DNA from: Leptospira fainei serovar Hurstbridge str. BUT 6
GTDB lineage: Bacteria > Spirochaetota > Leptospiria > Leptospirales > Leptospiraceae
Reading direction: 5' to 3'
NCBI RefSeq assembly: GCF_000306235.2
Contig: NZ_AKWZ02000003.1
Span: 391,699-455,698, forward strand
DNA length: 64,000 nucleotides
Made by a program: the position numbers and the translations under genes. This document shows positions 18,765 through 29,242 of the stretch, piece after piece; the first letter of the stretch is position 1; every line of letters starts with the position of its first letter. A model generated the notes under the pieces. That model was given only the letters and a program-made list of their open reading frames with translations, was not told the origin of the DNA and did no database searches.

Positions 18765-21700
18765 GTGAAATTCTCTCCTTTTTTTACACGAGCAATATTT
18801 TTACGTTTTCCAATTCTTCTATTTTTTATTGCCGGCGGGTCAGGAATAGCGCAATCCTCCAAGGTTCAATTTTCGTTTTCTCCGCAAGGAGAAATCAAAA
18901 AAGTCGGCCAAGTTCAGGCTCTCTTTCGAGAACCGATGGTTCCGCTGGGGGATCCGAAACGAGCCGTTTCGCCTTTTAAAATCGAATGCCCGGTAAAGGG
19001 TGAAGAACGGTGGGTCACGGAAACGGATTGGGTTTACGAATTCGAGCAACCGCTACCGGGCGGATTGGTTTGTAAATTTACGACCCGTTCCTTAAAATCA
19101 ATCTCCGGCAATGTATTGGACGAAGGAAAATCGTTTACGTTCAGTACGGGAGGTCCTGCCGTCTCGGATCTTCGGCCTTACCAAGGCTCGACAATCGCGG
19201 AAGACCAAGCCTTTGTTTTGCAGTTTGATGCGGAACCTAAACTTAGCGATTTAACGGAGAGAATTTATTTTGCAATAGAAGGTCTCGGGAACAAGGTCCC
19301 GATTCGAATCATCCAGGGAAAAGATCGAGAAGCAATTCTAAACGCTAGCGGAACTTACAAGGCAACCAATTCCACTCTTGTAATAGGTGCGAAACAGGTT
19401 TTTCCTTCCGGTAAATCAGTGAGAATCGTTGTCGAACGCGGACTCCGTTCGGCTAGCGGAGTTGCGACTTCTTCGAATTGGGAAACAAGTTATCGAGTGC
19501 GACCGTCTTTTACAGCCGGTTTCACATGCGAAAGGGTGAATGCTAAGGCGGGATGTGTTCCGATATCACCTGTATATGCAACTTTTTCTTCTCCGATTCG
19601 TTCCGCTTGGAAAAATCAGATATACCTGAAAACTTCCGACGGTAAGACAATTCCGGTAAAGAAAGACGATTCCGAAAATGGCTACGAAACTTACTCGATT
19701 GCCTTTTCCTATCCGTTACCGGCAAACACTGAATTTCAGCTCGTATTACCGAAGGGAATTTCGGACGATGCCGGGCGTCCATTAGAGAACGCATCCTCCT
19801 TTCCGTTAACGTTTCGCACGGACGAATATCCTCCTCTTGCAAAATTCGCGAGCGAATTCGGAATTATTGAAAGATTTCCGGAAGCCCTTCTACCTGTAAC
19901 GATCCGAAATATCGAAGCGCCGGTTCCGGCGAAGCATTTGAATCCCTTAGAGCCGAGCGGGGGTGGGGAATTCATTCTAGAACAATGGGCAACACTCAAG
20001 AGCCAAGGAAAGGAATTTTTGGGAAATGCATTCGGGGGCAAAAATTCCGACGAAAAGAAAAAAGAAGGAAAACCTCTTCCGGCAAAATCGATCGTAGTCG
20101 GACCCGGTCAAGTACAGGAAATTTTATATTGGCTTCGTAGAATTCCGTATTTTCGAAAAGACGAATCTATTTTTAAAAATGCGAATGGAGGCTCATCGGC
20201 AAAAGGATTCGGAATCCCTTCTGCAGGAGGCGAAAAACGCTTCGAAGTCGTCGGAATTCCGTTGAAGAGAAACGGATTGCATGTCGTAGAGATCGAAAGC
20301 GCGGTCTTAGGAAGAGCGTTAGATCCGGATCAAAAACCGATGTTCGTAAGGACTGCAGCGTTAGTCACAAATCTCTCTTTGCATTTTAAATGGGGAAAGG
20401 AAAATTCTCTCGTCTGGTTAACGTCTCTCGATAAGGGGACACCTATTGATGAAGCCGAAATATTCGTGTATGATTGCGGAGCCAACCTAGTTTGGAAGGG
20501 AGCCACGGGAAAGGACGGATCGATTCTCACCAAGGAGATCTCCCGCGAAAGCCGCAATTGCCAAGACGTAAATAAATATAATGACGGGTATTTCTTAGTA
20601 GCGAAGAAGGGGGAAGATTTCACGTTCCTTCATACGACTTGGGACGATGGAATCGAACCTTGGAGATTTCAGCTAAGGCAAAATTATTACGACGGTAATT
20701 ATCGATACGCTACCGTATTAGACCGTTCTTTGTTTCGGGAAGGCGAAACGGTTCGGATGAATCATATACTTCGTTTAACGACGAGTGAGGGTTTCAGATA
20801 TCCGAATCGATCCGAAATTCCTAGTTCCGTGCAAGTTACGCATAATGGAACGGGTCAGAATTATTCTTTGCAAGTAAATTGGTCGGATTCGTTCTCGGGG
20901 GAGACTCAGTTTACGATTCCTAAAGAATCCGTTTTAGGGGAATATTCCATTTACTTTTTGCTACCCAACGGGCGAAAAATTTTTTCCGGCACGTTTACTT
21001 CGGCACAATTCAGGCTTCCTCTCTTAAAAGGCGAATTACAGGCGGACTCTTCCCAGCTTGTCGCCCCGAAGGAAATCTCCGTCACGGGGCAGATTACGTA
21101 TCTTTCCGGAGGGAAGGCAGGGCTATTACCTGTTTCCCTCCGTTCTTCCATAAAACCTTCGGGTGGAATCCAGTTCCCTTTATATCCCAATGTCGAATTC
21201 GGAAACGGAAAATCGGAATCTTCGCAATCGGGGTACGAAGCTTACGAGGAGGATTCCGATTCGGGATCGAAGAAGAAACAGGAATACCAATTAGTTTCTT
21301 CTAAAACGGATCCAAACGGGTTTCTTTCGGAAAAAATTACGGTTCCTCAGAAATTGGAGAGAGTACATTCGCTGGATATAGAGATGGAATGGAAGGATCC
21401 GAACGGCGAAATCCAAACGGTCGCGAGAAACTTTCGATTATTGCCTTCCAAGAATCTAGTTGCGATTCGAAATGAAGATTGGGTCGCGGTTCGAAATAAG
21501 ATTCGCTCCAAAGTTTTCGTTTTGGATCCGCAAGGGAATCCGGTGGAAGGAAAGAAGATTACCGTTAAAGGTATTTCCGCTAAGTATATTTCTCATAGAA
21601 GGCGTTTAGTGGGTGGATTTTATTCTTATAATCACCGTCTGGAGAGAAAAGATATCGGGCAAGTATGCTCCGGTACTACGAATGAGAAGGGAATTCTGGA

Positions 21701-24461
21701 ATGTCAGGGAGCAATCAATCAAACCGGAGAATTATATCTAGAAGCGAAGATTGATGGGGAAGAATCCTACGCTCACGCTTCCATTTGGGTCGTAGGAGAG
21801 AAAGAGCTCTGGTTCGGTTCTTCTGATAATGACAGAATGGACATTTTTCCGGAAAAGAAAAAATACGAGCAAGGAGAGACCGCTCGCTTTCAAGTTCGGA
21901 TGCCTTTTAAGACCGCTACTGCGTTAGTCACCGTCGAAAGAGAAGGGGTTTTACGTTCTTTCGTCCAAACGTTAAGCGGAACAGACCCTAGTATCGAAAT
22001 TCCGATCGAGTCTAGTTATGGTCCCAATGTTTTTGTCTCCGTTTTAGCCGTTCGAGGCAGAGTAGAAGCGCCGAAACCGACCGCTCTTATCGACCTCGCC
22101 AAACCTGCATATCGTCTAGGTATGGCGGAAATTCAAGTCGGTTGGCGACCTTACGAACTAGATCTAAAGGTCTTGCCCGAAAAAGAGGAGTATCATCCGA
22201 GAGAAAAGGCAAAGGTTAAAATTCTTCTTTCTGAGGCAAATCGAGAGTTTTGGAAAAACTCGAAAGTTACATTGGCTGCCGTCGACGAGAGTTTGTTGGA
22301 GCTAAAGCCGAATCTTTCATGGAATCTTCTGAATACGATGATGTCGCCTCGAGGAATCGACGTAACAACGTCCACAGCTCAAACGTTCATCATCGGAAGG
22401 AGGCATTTCGGCTTAAAGAGTCTTCCTCCCGGCGGCGGCGGAGGTAAATCCACGACTCGCGAACTTTTCGATACGCTTCTCTACTGGAAGGCGGATGCGA
22501 TTCCGAACTCCAAGGGAGAAATAGAGGTAGAAATCCCCCTTAATGATTCGTTAACTTCTTTCAGAATCGTGGCCGTAGCCAGCTCGGGAACGAATCGATT
22601 CGGTTCCGCTTATGCGAATATACGGACAAGCCAAGAAATATTATCGTATGCGAGCGTCTCTCCGTATGTTCGAGAAGGGGATAGAATTCGACCCGGTATT
22701 TCTTTAAAGAACACCACCGCGAAATCTATCCAAGTTCAATTGCGGGTGAAATCGATTCCGGATTTGAATCTCGCCTCTAAATCAATCACACTCGCTCCTA
22801 ATGCTTCCGAAACCGCGTATTGGGAAACCGAAGTCCCGAAAGGAGTAAAGGAAATCGTATACGATTTTTCAACGGAAGCATCTTCCGTTTCTTTTACCGA
22901 TACATTACGGTTTAAGCAAACGGTCGGCACGGCCATTCCATTGCAGGTTCTCCAGGCTAACTTCTATCAATTAACTCCTTCCGTTCAGGTTCCGGTGGAA
23001 GAGCCGGCAAACGCGGAGCCGAATCGCGGAACCTTGGAAGTAACGTTCAATTCGAGCCTTGTTGCGGGACCTATAACGGGTATCGAATCCTATATGGCTA
23101 AGTATCCGTATTCCTGTCTGGAGCAAAAACTCTCCAAATCCGTCTCTTTAGGCGACGAAGCAAACTGGAAAGAAATCGTTCGAAGTCTCCCTAAGTATTT
23201 GGACCCGGATGGATTACTTCAATTTTTTCCGAATTCCTACGGGAGAGGCAGCATTCCTTTAACGGTTTACACGCTTTTATTGTCTTCGGAATCAGGATGG
23301 GAAATTCCGGAATCATCTAGACAAGTTATGATCGGAGCGCTCAATCGTTTTATCGACGGAACTTTATTTCGATCTTCACCGTTAGCAACCAGTGACACGT
23401 TGCTTCGAAAGATCAGCGCTATGGAAGCCGTTTCCCGATTCGGAACAGTGGAAGCCTCGAGAATTCGTTCTATCGAAACAGATCCTAATAGGCTTCCGAC
23501 GGAAACTCTCGTATCGCTTCGAAATCTATATCGTAACGCGAATTGGGATGCGACGAAACGGAATAAGGTTGATGAGGTCTTACGTTCCAGACTTCGTATT
23601 CAGGGAAGTTCGTATGAATTAGCTTCGGACGGATCCCAACTCTGGTGGCTATTATCGTCCGCGGACGCGGTCCAAATTCGCCTGTTAAATTCGATTTTAA
23701 AGGACGATGCTTGGAAGGAAGCAGTTCCGAAACTTTTACGAGGCACATTAAATCAAATTAAATTAGGACATTTTGATATTACGACCGCAAACGCGTTTGC
23801 CGTGCTTGCCCTAAAAAAATATCGTAATTCATTCGAATCCGTTCAAGTCAAAGGAACTGCAAAGGCCTCCTTTAACTCGGGAGAGACTACGTTCGATTGG
23901 AAGAGCCAGGACGGCAAGGTGGAATTTTCCCTACCGAAAGGAAAATCCGATTTAAAACTTAGCCACGAAGGAAGCGGTACGCCCTATGCGTACGTAAAAA
24001 CTTCTTCAGCGATTCCTTTATCTTCTCCTTTAAGCAGCGGATTGAGAATTCAAAAGGAAATTTTAGACGAGTTTGGCAAACCGAAATCCAGCTTTAAGGA
24101 AGGAGATATCGTTCGTGTGCGCTTAAAACTTCGTTCGGAATTCTCCATCTCTTGGCTGGCCTTGCGGGATCCGATTCCTGCCGGTGCAACCATTCTCGGG
24201 TCCGGTTTGTCTCGAGATTCGGCGCTATTGACCGCGAACACCGATACGAATTGGTGGGACAGTCCGTCCTTCGTAGAACGAAAATTCGAGGGTGTGACCG
24301 CTTATTACGAGTTGTTTTACCCCGGTGAAGCGACTTACGAATATGTTTATCGAATTAATTCACCCGGGATCTTCACCTTACCTCCGACAAGAGCGGAGGC
24401 TATGTATCAGCCGGAGATATTTGCGGCCAATCCGAACCTTACGATGAAGGTCAGTCCTTAA
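18765..24461 (+). CDS. Bacterial alpha-2-macroglobulin-like protein with thioester
   Basis: About 1898 residues. The GTG at 18765 has GAGGG 8 bases upstream and starts a signal peptide (KFSPFFTRAIFLRFPILLFFIAGGSGIAQS); a TTG at 18750 is the alternative. The body is a string of beta-sandwich MG-type domains. The A2M domain contains LFDTLLYWKADAIPNSKGEIEV and SLTSFRIVAVASSG. The thioester motif CLEQ occurs at about residue 1451 (YPYSCLEQKLSKSV), so protease trapping by covalent capture is predicted. Unlike E. coli YfhM there is no lipobox cysteine after the signal peptide, so it may be free in the periplasm. It is followed 11 bases later by PBP1C, the usual partner. Confidence 0.92.
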   Translation: MKFSPFFTRAIFLRFPILLFFIAGGSGIAQSSKVQFSFSPQGEIKKVGQVQALFREPMVPLGDPKRAVSPFKIECPVKGEERWVTETDWVYEFEQPLPGGLVCKFTTRSLKSISGNVLDEGKSFTFSTGGPAVSDLRPYQGSTIAEDQAFVLQFDAEPKLSDLTERIYFAIEGLGNKVPIRIIQGKDREAILNASGTYKATNSTLVIGAKQVFPSGKSVRIVVERGLRSASGVATSSNWETSYRVRPSFTAGFTCERVNAKAGCVPISPVYATFSSPIRSAWKNQIYLKTSDGKTIPVKKDDSENGYETYSIAFSYPLPANTEFQLVLPKGISDDAGRPLENASSFPLTFRTDEYPPLAKFASEFGIIERFPEALLPVTIRNIEAPVPAKHLNPLEPSGGGEFILEQWATLKSQGKEFLGNAFGGKNSDEKKKEGKPLPAKSIVVGPGQVQEILYWLRRIPYFRKDESIFKNANGGSSAKGFGIPSAGGEKRFEVVGIPLKRNGLHVVEIESAVLGRALDPDQKPMFVRTAALVTNLSLHFKWGKENSLVWLTSLDKGTPIDEAEIFVYDCGANLVWKGATGKDGSILTKEISRESRNCQDVNKYNDGYFLVAKKGEDFTFLHTTWDDGIEPWRFQLRQNYYDGNYRYATVLDRSLFREGETVRMNHILRLTTSEGFRYPNRSEIPSSVQVTHNGTGQNYSLQVNWSDSFSGETQFTIPKESVLGEYSIYFLLPNGRKIFSGTFTSAQFRLPLLKGELQADSSQLVAPKEISVTGQITYLSGGKAGLLPVSLRSSIKPSGGIQFPLYPNVEFGNGKSESSQSGYEAYEEDSDSGSKKKQEYQLVSSKTDPNGFLSEKITVPQKLERVHSLDIEMEWKDPNGEIQTVARNFRLLPSKNLVAIRNEDWVAVRNKIRSKVFVLDPQGNPVEGKKITVKGISAKYISHRRRLVGGFYSYNHRLERKDIGQVCSGTTNEKGILECQGAINQTGELYLEAKIDGEESYAHASIWVVGEKELWFGSSDNDRMDIFPEKKKYEQGETARFQVRMPFKTATALVTVEREGVLRSFVQTLSGTDPSIEIPIESSYGPNVFVSVLAVRGRVEAPKPTALIDLAKPAYRLGMAEIQVGWRPYELDLKVLPEKEEYHPREKAKVKILLSEANREFWKNSKVTLAAVDESLLELKPNLSWNLLNTMMSPRGIDVTTSTAQTFIIGRRHFGLKSLPPGGGGGKSTTRELFDTLLYWKADAIPNSKGEIEVEIPLNDSLTSFRIVAVASSGTNRFGSAYANIRTSQEILSYASVSPYVREGDRIRPGISLKNTTAKSIQVQLRVKSIPDLNLASKSITLAPNASETAYWETEVPKGVKEIVYDFSTEASSVSFTDTLRFKQTVGTAIPLQVLQANFYQLTPSVQVPVEEPANAEPNRGTLEVTFNSSLVAGPITGIESYMAKYPYSCLEQKLSKSVSLGDEANWKEIVRSLPKYLDPDGLLQFFPNSYGRGSIPLTVYTLLLSSESGWEIPESSRQVMIGALNRFIDGTLFRSSPLATSDTLLRKISAMEAVSRFGTVEASRIRSIETDPNRLPTETLVSLRNLYRNANWDATKRNKVDEVLRSRLRIQGSSYELASDGSQLWWLLSSADAVQIRLLNSILKDDAWKEAVPKLLRGTLNQIKLGHFDITTANAFAVLALKKYRNSFESVQVKGTAKASFNSGETTFDWKSQDGKVEFSLPKGKSDLKLSHEGSGTPYAYVKTSSAIPLSSPLSSGLRIQKEILDEFGKPKSSFKEGDIVRVRLKLRSEFSISWLALRDPIPAGATILGSGLSRDSALLTANTDTNWWDSPSFVERKFEGVTAYYELFYPGEATYEYVYRINSPGIFTLPPTRAEAMYQPEIFAANPNLTMKVSP

Positions 24462-24472
24462 GGAATTTGTGA

Positions 24473-26593
24473 ATGCTGCGCTTCTACTCCTTTATTCTGA
24501 TACTTGTTGGAGTTCCCTGCTTCGGACAAGGATTGCCTAAAGAATTTGTAACCGAAATACAAGCCGGGAAAGTTCCCAGTTTTCAAGAGCTACAAAGTAA
24601 ATACGAACCGTCCGAAGGAACTCTCTTGGACCGAGCCGGGGAGCATCTACATCGATTAAGGCTGGACCATGCCGTTCGTCGATTGGCTTGGACTCCGACC
24701 TCCGAAGTTCCTGAATCGTTTATTTTATCAATCCTTGCGCAAGAAGATAAACGGTTTTCGTTCCACCGAGGAGTCGATTATAAGGCGATCCTAGGAGCAA
24801 TTCGGGATCGGATGTTCGGAGGTAAGAAGAGAGGCGCAAGTACGATTACGATGCAATTAGCCGGGTTTCTTTTGGGATCCAAGCCCGGGCAAAGATCGTA
24901 TGTTGAAAAATGGAATCAAATGATTCTAGCTTGGAAGTTGGAAGAAACCTGGTCAAAGGCCGAGATCGCGGAATCTTATTTTAATCTGGTTCCTTTTAGA
25001 GGAGAGTTTGTCGGAATTCGGGCCGCATCGCGAGGCATATTCGGAGTCGATCCGACTTCGCTTTCCTCGGAAGAGGCTATCTTGTTAGTTGCACTTCTGC
25101 CAAACCCGAATGTTCGATCGATCGAATGGGAACGGCGGGGATGTCGGTTATCCGAAGCGATAGGTTCCAAGAACTTATGCGAACCGTTAAAAGAGACAGT
25201 CGCTAATTTAAAGAAAAGGAAAGTATTTTGGAATACGGAACCTTCCATAGCATATCATGCTGCGAGACGAATCTTAGTTCATCGGGAAATAAACGGATAT
25301 AAATCGGGAACCGTCCGATCCACATTGGATGCACGAAGCCAGTTGGCCGCGGAAGATTCGATGACTCGTATCCTTTCCGGCATTCAAGAACGCAATGTTC
25401 GGGAAGCGGGTATATTGGCGATCGAGAATCGAACCGGCGCGATTCTAATTTATTTGGGCAATTCCAAACTTTCAAAGGAAAATTACTTTGTGGATGCGAT
25501 TCAAGCTAGACGGCAAGCGGGCTCGACTTTAAAGCCTTTCTTGTACGCTCTCGCCTTTGAAAAGAATTTGCTTACACCGGAATCCATTTTGCTGGATCAG
25601 CCGAAGGAATGGGAATTGATCGGCGGGTCGTATCGTCCTACCAATTACGAAGAGAGATATTACGGATCGGTTCCAGCAAGAATGGCTCTAGCCTCTTCGT
25701 TAAATATTCCGGCGGTCCAAGTGCTAGACTGGACGGGAGTTCCGGAATTCGTTTCTCGCTTGGGAGAATTAGGTTTTGATAAACTTCGCAATCCGGATTT
25801 TTACGGGTTGTCCCTGGCTCTAGGCACTGCGGATATCACGCTATGGGAATTGGTAAACGCGTACAGAACCTTATCGAACGACGGGTATTGGAGTGAACCT
25901 ACCTTCGATCCTGAGGAAGCTTTGAAGAACGCCGAGACTTGGGCGGGAGAACGGGATGCCCGATTTAAAAGAGTTTATCCGAGAGAGATAACGGGAATGA
26001 TCAAGGATATACTTTCCTCTCGCGACAATCGATCTCTCAGTTTCGGTTGGGAAAATCATTTATCCACTAAATTTTTCTCGTTCGCCAAGACAGGGACATC
26101 CCAAGACATGAGAGACAATTGGTGCGTCGGTTCGAGCGGCAATTATACGGTCGGTGTTTGGGTAGGAAATATGGATGGACAACCGATGCGTGAAGTTAGC
26201 GGCGTAACAGGTGCAGCGCCTCTATGGAAGGAAGTCATACAATCATTGGAGGAGATGCATCCTTCAGCATACCGGGAATTCCCCATTGTTAGATCAAATA
26301 ACTCGAATATGAAGTATTCGACGGAAACGGGGAACGCGGAGATGCCGAAAATCCTTTACCCGGAAACCGGAAGTCTATTCGCGTTGGATCCTGAAATTCC
26401 TGAGGAGAATGAAAGGATTCGGTTTGAAGCTAAAACCACTTCGAAGCGAGTGGAGTGGATTTTAAACGGAGTGGTCTTAGAATCCGACTCTTCGAATATA
26501 TACGATTGGAAACCGAAGAGAGGGAGCTTTATTCTTTCCGTCAGAATCAACGGAACTCCTATCTCAGACACGGTGGCATTTCAAGTCAGATAA
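24473..26593 (+). CDS. pbpC: Penicillin-binding protein 1C
   Basis: A 706-residue bifunctional peptidoglycan synthase. The N-terminal signal/anchor is LRFYSFILILVGVPCFG. The glycosyltransferase GT51 motif around Glu91 is ILAQEDKRFSFHRGVD, then RGASTITMQLA. The transpeptidase domain has S351-TLK (SxxK), SLN in ASSLNIPAVQ and KTGTS. The C-terminal 90 residues (PKILYPETGSLFALDPE...) correspond to the BiPBP_C domain of PBP1C. It polymerises and cross-links glycan, and is classically encoded next to an A2M protein in a proposed envelope-repair or defence pair. Confidence 0.93.
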   Translation: MLRFYSFILILVGVPCFGQGLPKEFVTEIQAGKVPSFQELQSKYEPSEGTLLDRAGEHLHRLRLDHAVRRLAWTPTSEVPESFILSILAQEDKRFSFHRGVDYKAILGAIRDRMFGGKKRGASTITMQLAGFLLGSKPGQRSYVEKWNQMILAWKLEETWSKAEIAESYFNLVPFRGEFVGIRAASRGIFGVDPTSLSSEEAILLVALLPNPNVRSIEWERRGCRLSEAIGSKNLCEPLKETVANLKKRKVFWNTEPSIAYHAARRILVHREINGYKSGTVRSTLDARSQLAAEDSMTRILSGIQERNVREAGILAIENRTGAILIYLGNSKLSKENYFVDAIQARRQAGSTLKPFLYALAFEKNLLTPESILLDQPKEWELIGGSYRPTNYEERYYGSVPARMALASSLNIPAVQVLDWTGVPEFVSRLGELGFDKLRNPDFYGLSLALGTADITLWELVNAYRTLSNDGYWSEPTFDPEEALKNAETWAGERDARFKRVYPREITGMIKDILSSRDNRSLSFGWENHLSTKFFSFAKTGTSQDMRDNWCVGSSGNYTVGVWVGNMDGQPMREVSGVTGAAPLWKEVIQSLEEMHPSAYREFPIVRSNNSNMKYSTETGNAEMPKILYPETGSLFALDPEIPEENERIRFEAKTTSKRVEWILNGVVLESDSSNIYDWKPKRGSFILSVRINGTPISDTVAFQVR

Positions 26594-26668
26594 AAGACAT
26601 ACTTAGAGGAAGGGAAAAAATCCTTTTAGAACCGAGATCGGAGTCCAATTTAGGTATAGGAAAGTTGC

Positions 26669-27472
26669 ATGACGATAGAAACAAACCGTTCCGAAACCTA
26701 CTTATTGTCCCCGGAATTGGAGGAGGCCGTTCGGGTCTCGGAAATCACCTCAAGACCTCTTTTATTAAAGGGAGAACCGGGAACCGGTAAATCATTACTT
26801 GCCGAATATCTATCGGCTAAATTGAAACGTAGACTTTATACCTGGCACGTCAAATCCACTTCCCAAGCTAAAGAAGGTCTTTATTTTTACGACGCAGTTT
26901 CGCGTTTGAATGACTCTAGATTTACCGAAGACAAGGATAAAGTTCGGAATATAGAGAATTATATTCGGCTCGGAGCGTTGGGTGAAGCATTCGAATCTAC
27001 CGACCCATCCGTTGTCCTTATCGACGAAATCGATAAGGCGGATATCGAATTTCCGAACGACCTTCTTCTCGAATTGGATCGGATGGAATTCATCGTTCAA
27101 GAAACCGGCCGTTTAGTTAAAGCGGGAGTTCGTCCTTTAACAATTATTACTTCCAATAACGAAAAGGAACTGCCCGCGGCCTTTCTGAGGAGATGTATTT
27201 TTCATTATATCGATTTTCCCGATCCTGCTTTTATGAGTGAGATCGTTAAATCTCATTTTCCTAAAATAGAAACCGAGCTTATTAAGAGAGCGTTGGAGGC
27301 ATTCTACGTTATCCGAAGGATGGATGATATGAAGAAAAAACCGGGGACGAGTGAACTTTTGGACTGGATCCAAATATTGGTCCATATGGGAGCTAAACTT
27401 CCCGAAGATGGAAATATTCCTTATCTAGGCGCATTGGTTAAGAATGAGGAAGACTTGCGGTTATTCCGGTAG
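26669..27472 (+). CDS. MoxR-type AAA+ ATPase
   Basis: A 267-residue AAA+ protein. Walker A is GEPGTGKS (35-42), Walker B is VVLIDEID (115-122), sensor-1 is TIITSNNEKELPAAFLRRC, with the Arg finger in RRC. Its short form and the directly following VWA gene place it among MoxR/CoxD-like chaperones that use ATP to mature or remodel a partner complex together with a VWA protein. It lies 75 bases after pbpC on the same strand; that spacing is consistent with an operon but not proof. Confidence 0.88.
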   Translation: MTIETNRSETYLLSPELEEAVRVSEITSRPLLLKGEPGTGKSLLAEYLSAKLKRRLYTWHVKSTSQAKEGLYFYDAVSRLNDSRFTEDKDKVRNIENYIRLGALGEAFESTDPSVVLIDEIDKADIEFPNDLLLELDRMEFIVQETGRLVKAGVRPLTIITSNNEKELPAAFLRRCIFHYIDFPDPAFMSEIVKSHFPKIETELIKRALEAFYVIRRMDDMKKKPGTSELLDWIQILVHMGAKLPEDGNIPYLGALVKNEEDLRLFR

Positions 27473-27481
27473 GGCATCGTC

Positions 27482-28672
27482 TTGTTTTTTCCATTTTTTT
27501 ATAGACTAAAGGCCGCCGGTCTTCCTCTCTCTACGATCGAATTGCTCGATTTTCTTCGCGCGACGGACGGGCTAACCGGTAACAAACCTTATCTGACTCT
27601 GGACGAATTCTATCGCGTTTCACGACTTTGCTTAATCAAAGACGTTAAGCATTATGATTCTTTCGATCAGATATTTTCAGAGATGTTCGGAGATCGAGGA
27701 GTATTAAGAGAATCTCTACGGCAAGAGATTCTGGATTGGCTTTCGCGGATATTCGATAATCCGAATAAACTTCCACCGAGCTTAATTCCTCCCGAAAAAC
27801 TTTGGGAAGAGTTCTTAGATCGCCTGAAAAATCAAAAAGAGGCACATCACGGCGGCAATAAATGGATCGGAACCGGAGGTTCTTCTCCGTTCGGTCATAG
27901 CGGTATTAATCCCGGTGGAATCCGAATAGGCGGGGAAGGCGGCGGCAAGTCGGCAATTTTTCAGGCGATGGAGAGACGTTACAAGGACTATCGTACTGAC
28001 GAGCAGTTGGACGTCCGCCAAATCAAAGTCGCCTTAAAAAGACTCCGAAATTTAAGAAAGGAAGGGATTCCGGAATTTCATCTTGTGAAGACGGTCGACG
28101 CGACATGCCGAAATGCAGGCGATACGGAATTGGTTTTTGAACGGACCAGAAAAAACGGAATCAAGGTACTATTATTGATGGATACGGGCGGTAGCATGAC
28201 CCCGTATGCGGATAGAGTCAGTAAACTTTTTTCGGCAAGTCATCAGATGAATCATTTTAAGGAATTCGGATACTATTATTTTCACAATTCCATATATGAT
28301 TGCGTCTATCCAAGGGGCGATCTGAGGTATCCGATTCCGTTAAAATCGATCTTCAAGAAGCATAAGGACGATACGAAAGTGATCGTGGTTGGGGACGCCT
28401 ACATGGCCCCTTACGAATTGACGGATCCTGCTTACGGATTTTATCATTCGAGATTTAGATCCGATCATCGCCTTCCGGAAGAACCGGAATCGGGCTTGGA
28501 CAGTTTTAAGAAAATCAAGGATCATTTTCACGACAGCATTTGGATGAATCCGGAACCGAAACGATATTGGGACGCTCCGACGATTTACGAACTCAAGAAA
28601 GTGTTTCCGATGTTTTTCTTGAGCGTGGATGGACTAGAAGCAGGGATTCGTAAATTACTTAACCAACAATAA
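27482..28672 (+). CDS. VWA-domain protein, CoxE-like
   Basis: A 396-residue protein beginning at TTG 27482. The N-terminal 200 residues include a glycine-rich stretch (GGNKWIGTGGSSPFGHSGINPGG). The VWA domain follows with a variant MIDAS motif D234-T-G-G-S238 (LLLMDTGGSM, where the consensus is DxSxS) and FGYYYFHNSIYD. The C-terminal part has KVIVVGDAYMAPYEL. It is paired with the MoxR ATPase 9 bases upstream, as in the MoxR-CoxE modules of other bacteria. No signal peptide is present, so it acts in the cytoplasm. The target is unknown; the neighbouring A2M/PBP1C genes suggest envelope work, as an inference. Confidence 0.85.
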   Translation: MFFPFFYRLKAAGLPLSTIELLDFLRATDGLTGNKPYLTLDEFYRVSRLCLIKDVKHYDSFDQIFSEMFGDRGVLRESLRQEILDWLSRIFDNPNKLPPSLIPPEKLWEEFLDRLKNQKEAHHGGNKWIGTGGSSPFGHSGINPGGIRIGGEGGGKSAIFQAMERRYKDYRTDEQLDVRQIKVALKRLRNLRKEGIPEFHLVKTVDATCRNAGDTELVFERTRKNGIKVLLLMDTGGSMTPYADRVSKLFSASHQMNHFKEFGYYYFHNSIYDCVYPRGDLRYPIPLKSIFKKHKDDTKVIVVGDAYMAPYELTDPAYGFYHSRFRSDHRLPEEPESGLDSFKKIKDHFHDSIWMNPEPKRYWDAPTIYELKKVFPMFFLSVDGLEAGIRKLLNQQ

Positions 28673-28680
28673 TAATTTCA

Positions 28681-29232
28681 TTATGGCTTTAGTATAAAGG
28701 AAAATTCGATTTCAACTTCCTCCTTCGCTTTTGCAAACAGGAGGCTAGGCGGAGTAATCTGATAGTCTCCCATTTTGATCTGAAATTTTCCTGAAACTTC
28801 GATCTGACCGTTGTTCGAGGAAATATTAGCCTTGGTTTTTACGGGTTTCGTTACGCCGTTTATAGTTAGATTTCCGCTCACCAGCCAACCTCCGTCCGTT
28901 ATATCGATAGACGTGGAGGAAAACGAAACGCTTTGATTTTCAGGAAAACCGAGACTCTCAAGGATATGTGAATCTCGGTTTTCATCACCGGATCTAAATT
29001 CCTTGAGGGGAGCTTCTATTTTTACAGCCTTAGGAAGCTGAACTCCATTGGCGCCGCTGGAAAAGGTCGTCGGAGTGATATTAACTTCTCCGCAAACGCC
29101 GTGCACCGTCTTAAACGGATGGATGACGGTAAACTTCAAGGTCTTTTGCGAAAGTTTTAAATCTTCGGAACTTAGATTTGAAGAGAAAGATAATAAAAGG
29201 AAAAGTGATACGATGCCAAAAATACGATTCAT
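28681..29232 (-). CDS. YceI-family periplasmic lipid-binding protein
   Basis: A 183-residue protein with signal peptide MNRIFGIVSLFLLLSFSSNLSS. It has the YceI lipocalin-like beta-barrel pattern: LKFTVIHPFKTVHGVCGEVN, the S-x-x-(S/T)-x-I-D-x-x-x-x element, NLTINGVTKPVKTKANI and KFQIKMGDYQITPPS. YceI proteins bind polyisoprenoids or fatty-acid amides in the periplasm and are often encoded with cytochrome-b561-like proteins. The histidine-rich membrane protein gene lies 10 bases upstream on the same strand, which fits. Confidence 0.88.
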   Translation of the reverse strand: MNRIFGIVSLFLLLSFSSNLSSEDLKLSQKTLKFTVIHPFKTVHGVCGEVNITPTTFSSGANGVQLPKAVKIEAPLKEFRSGDENRDSHILESLGFPENQSVSFSSTSIDITDGGWLVSGNLTINGVTKPVKTKANISSNNGQIEVSGKFQIKMGDYQITPPSLLFAKAKEEVEIEFSFILKP

Positions 29233-29242
29233 GATTTAATCC

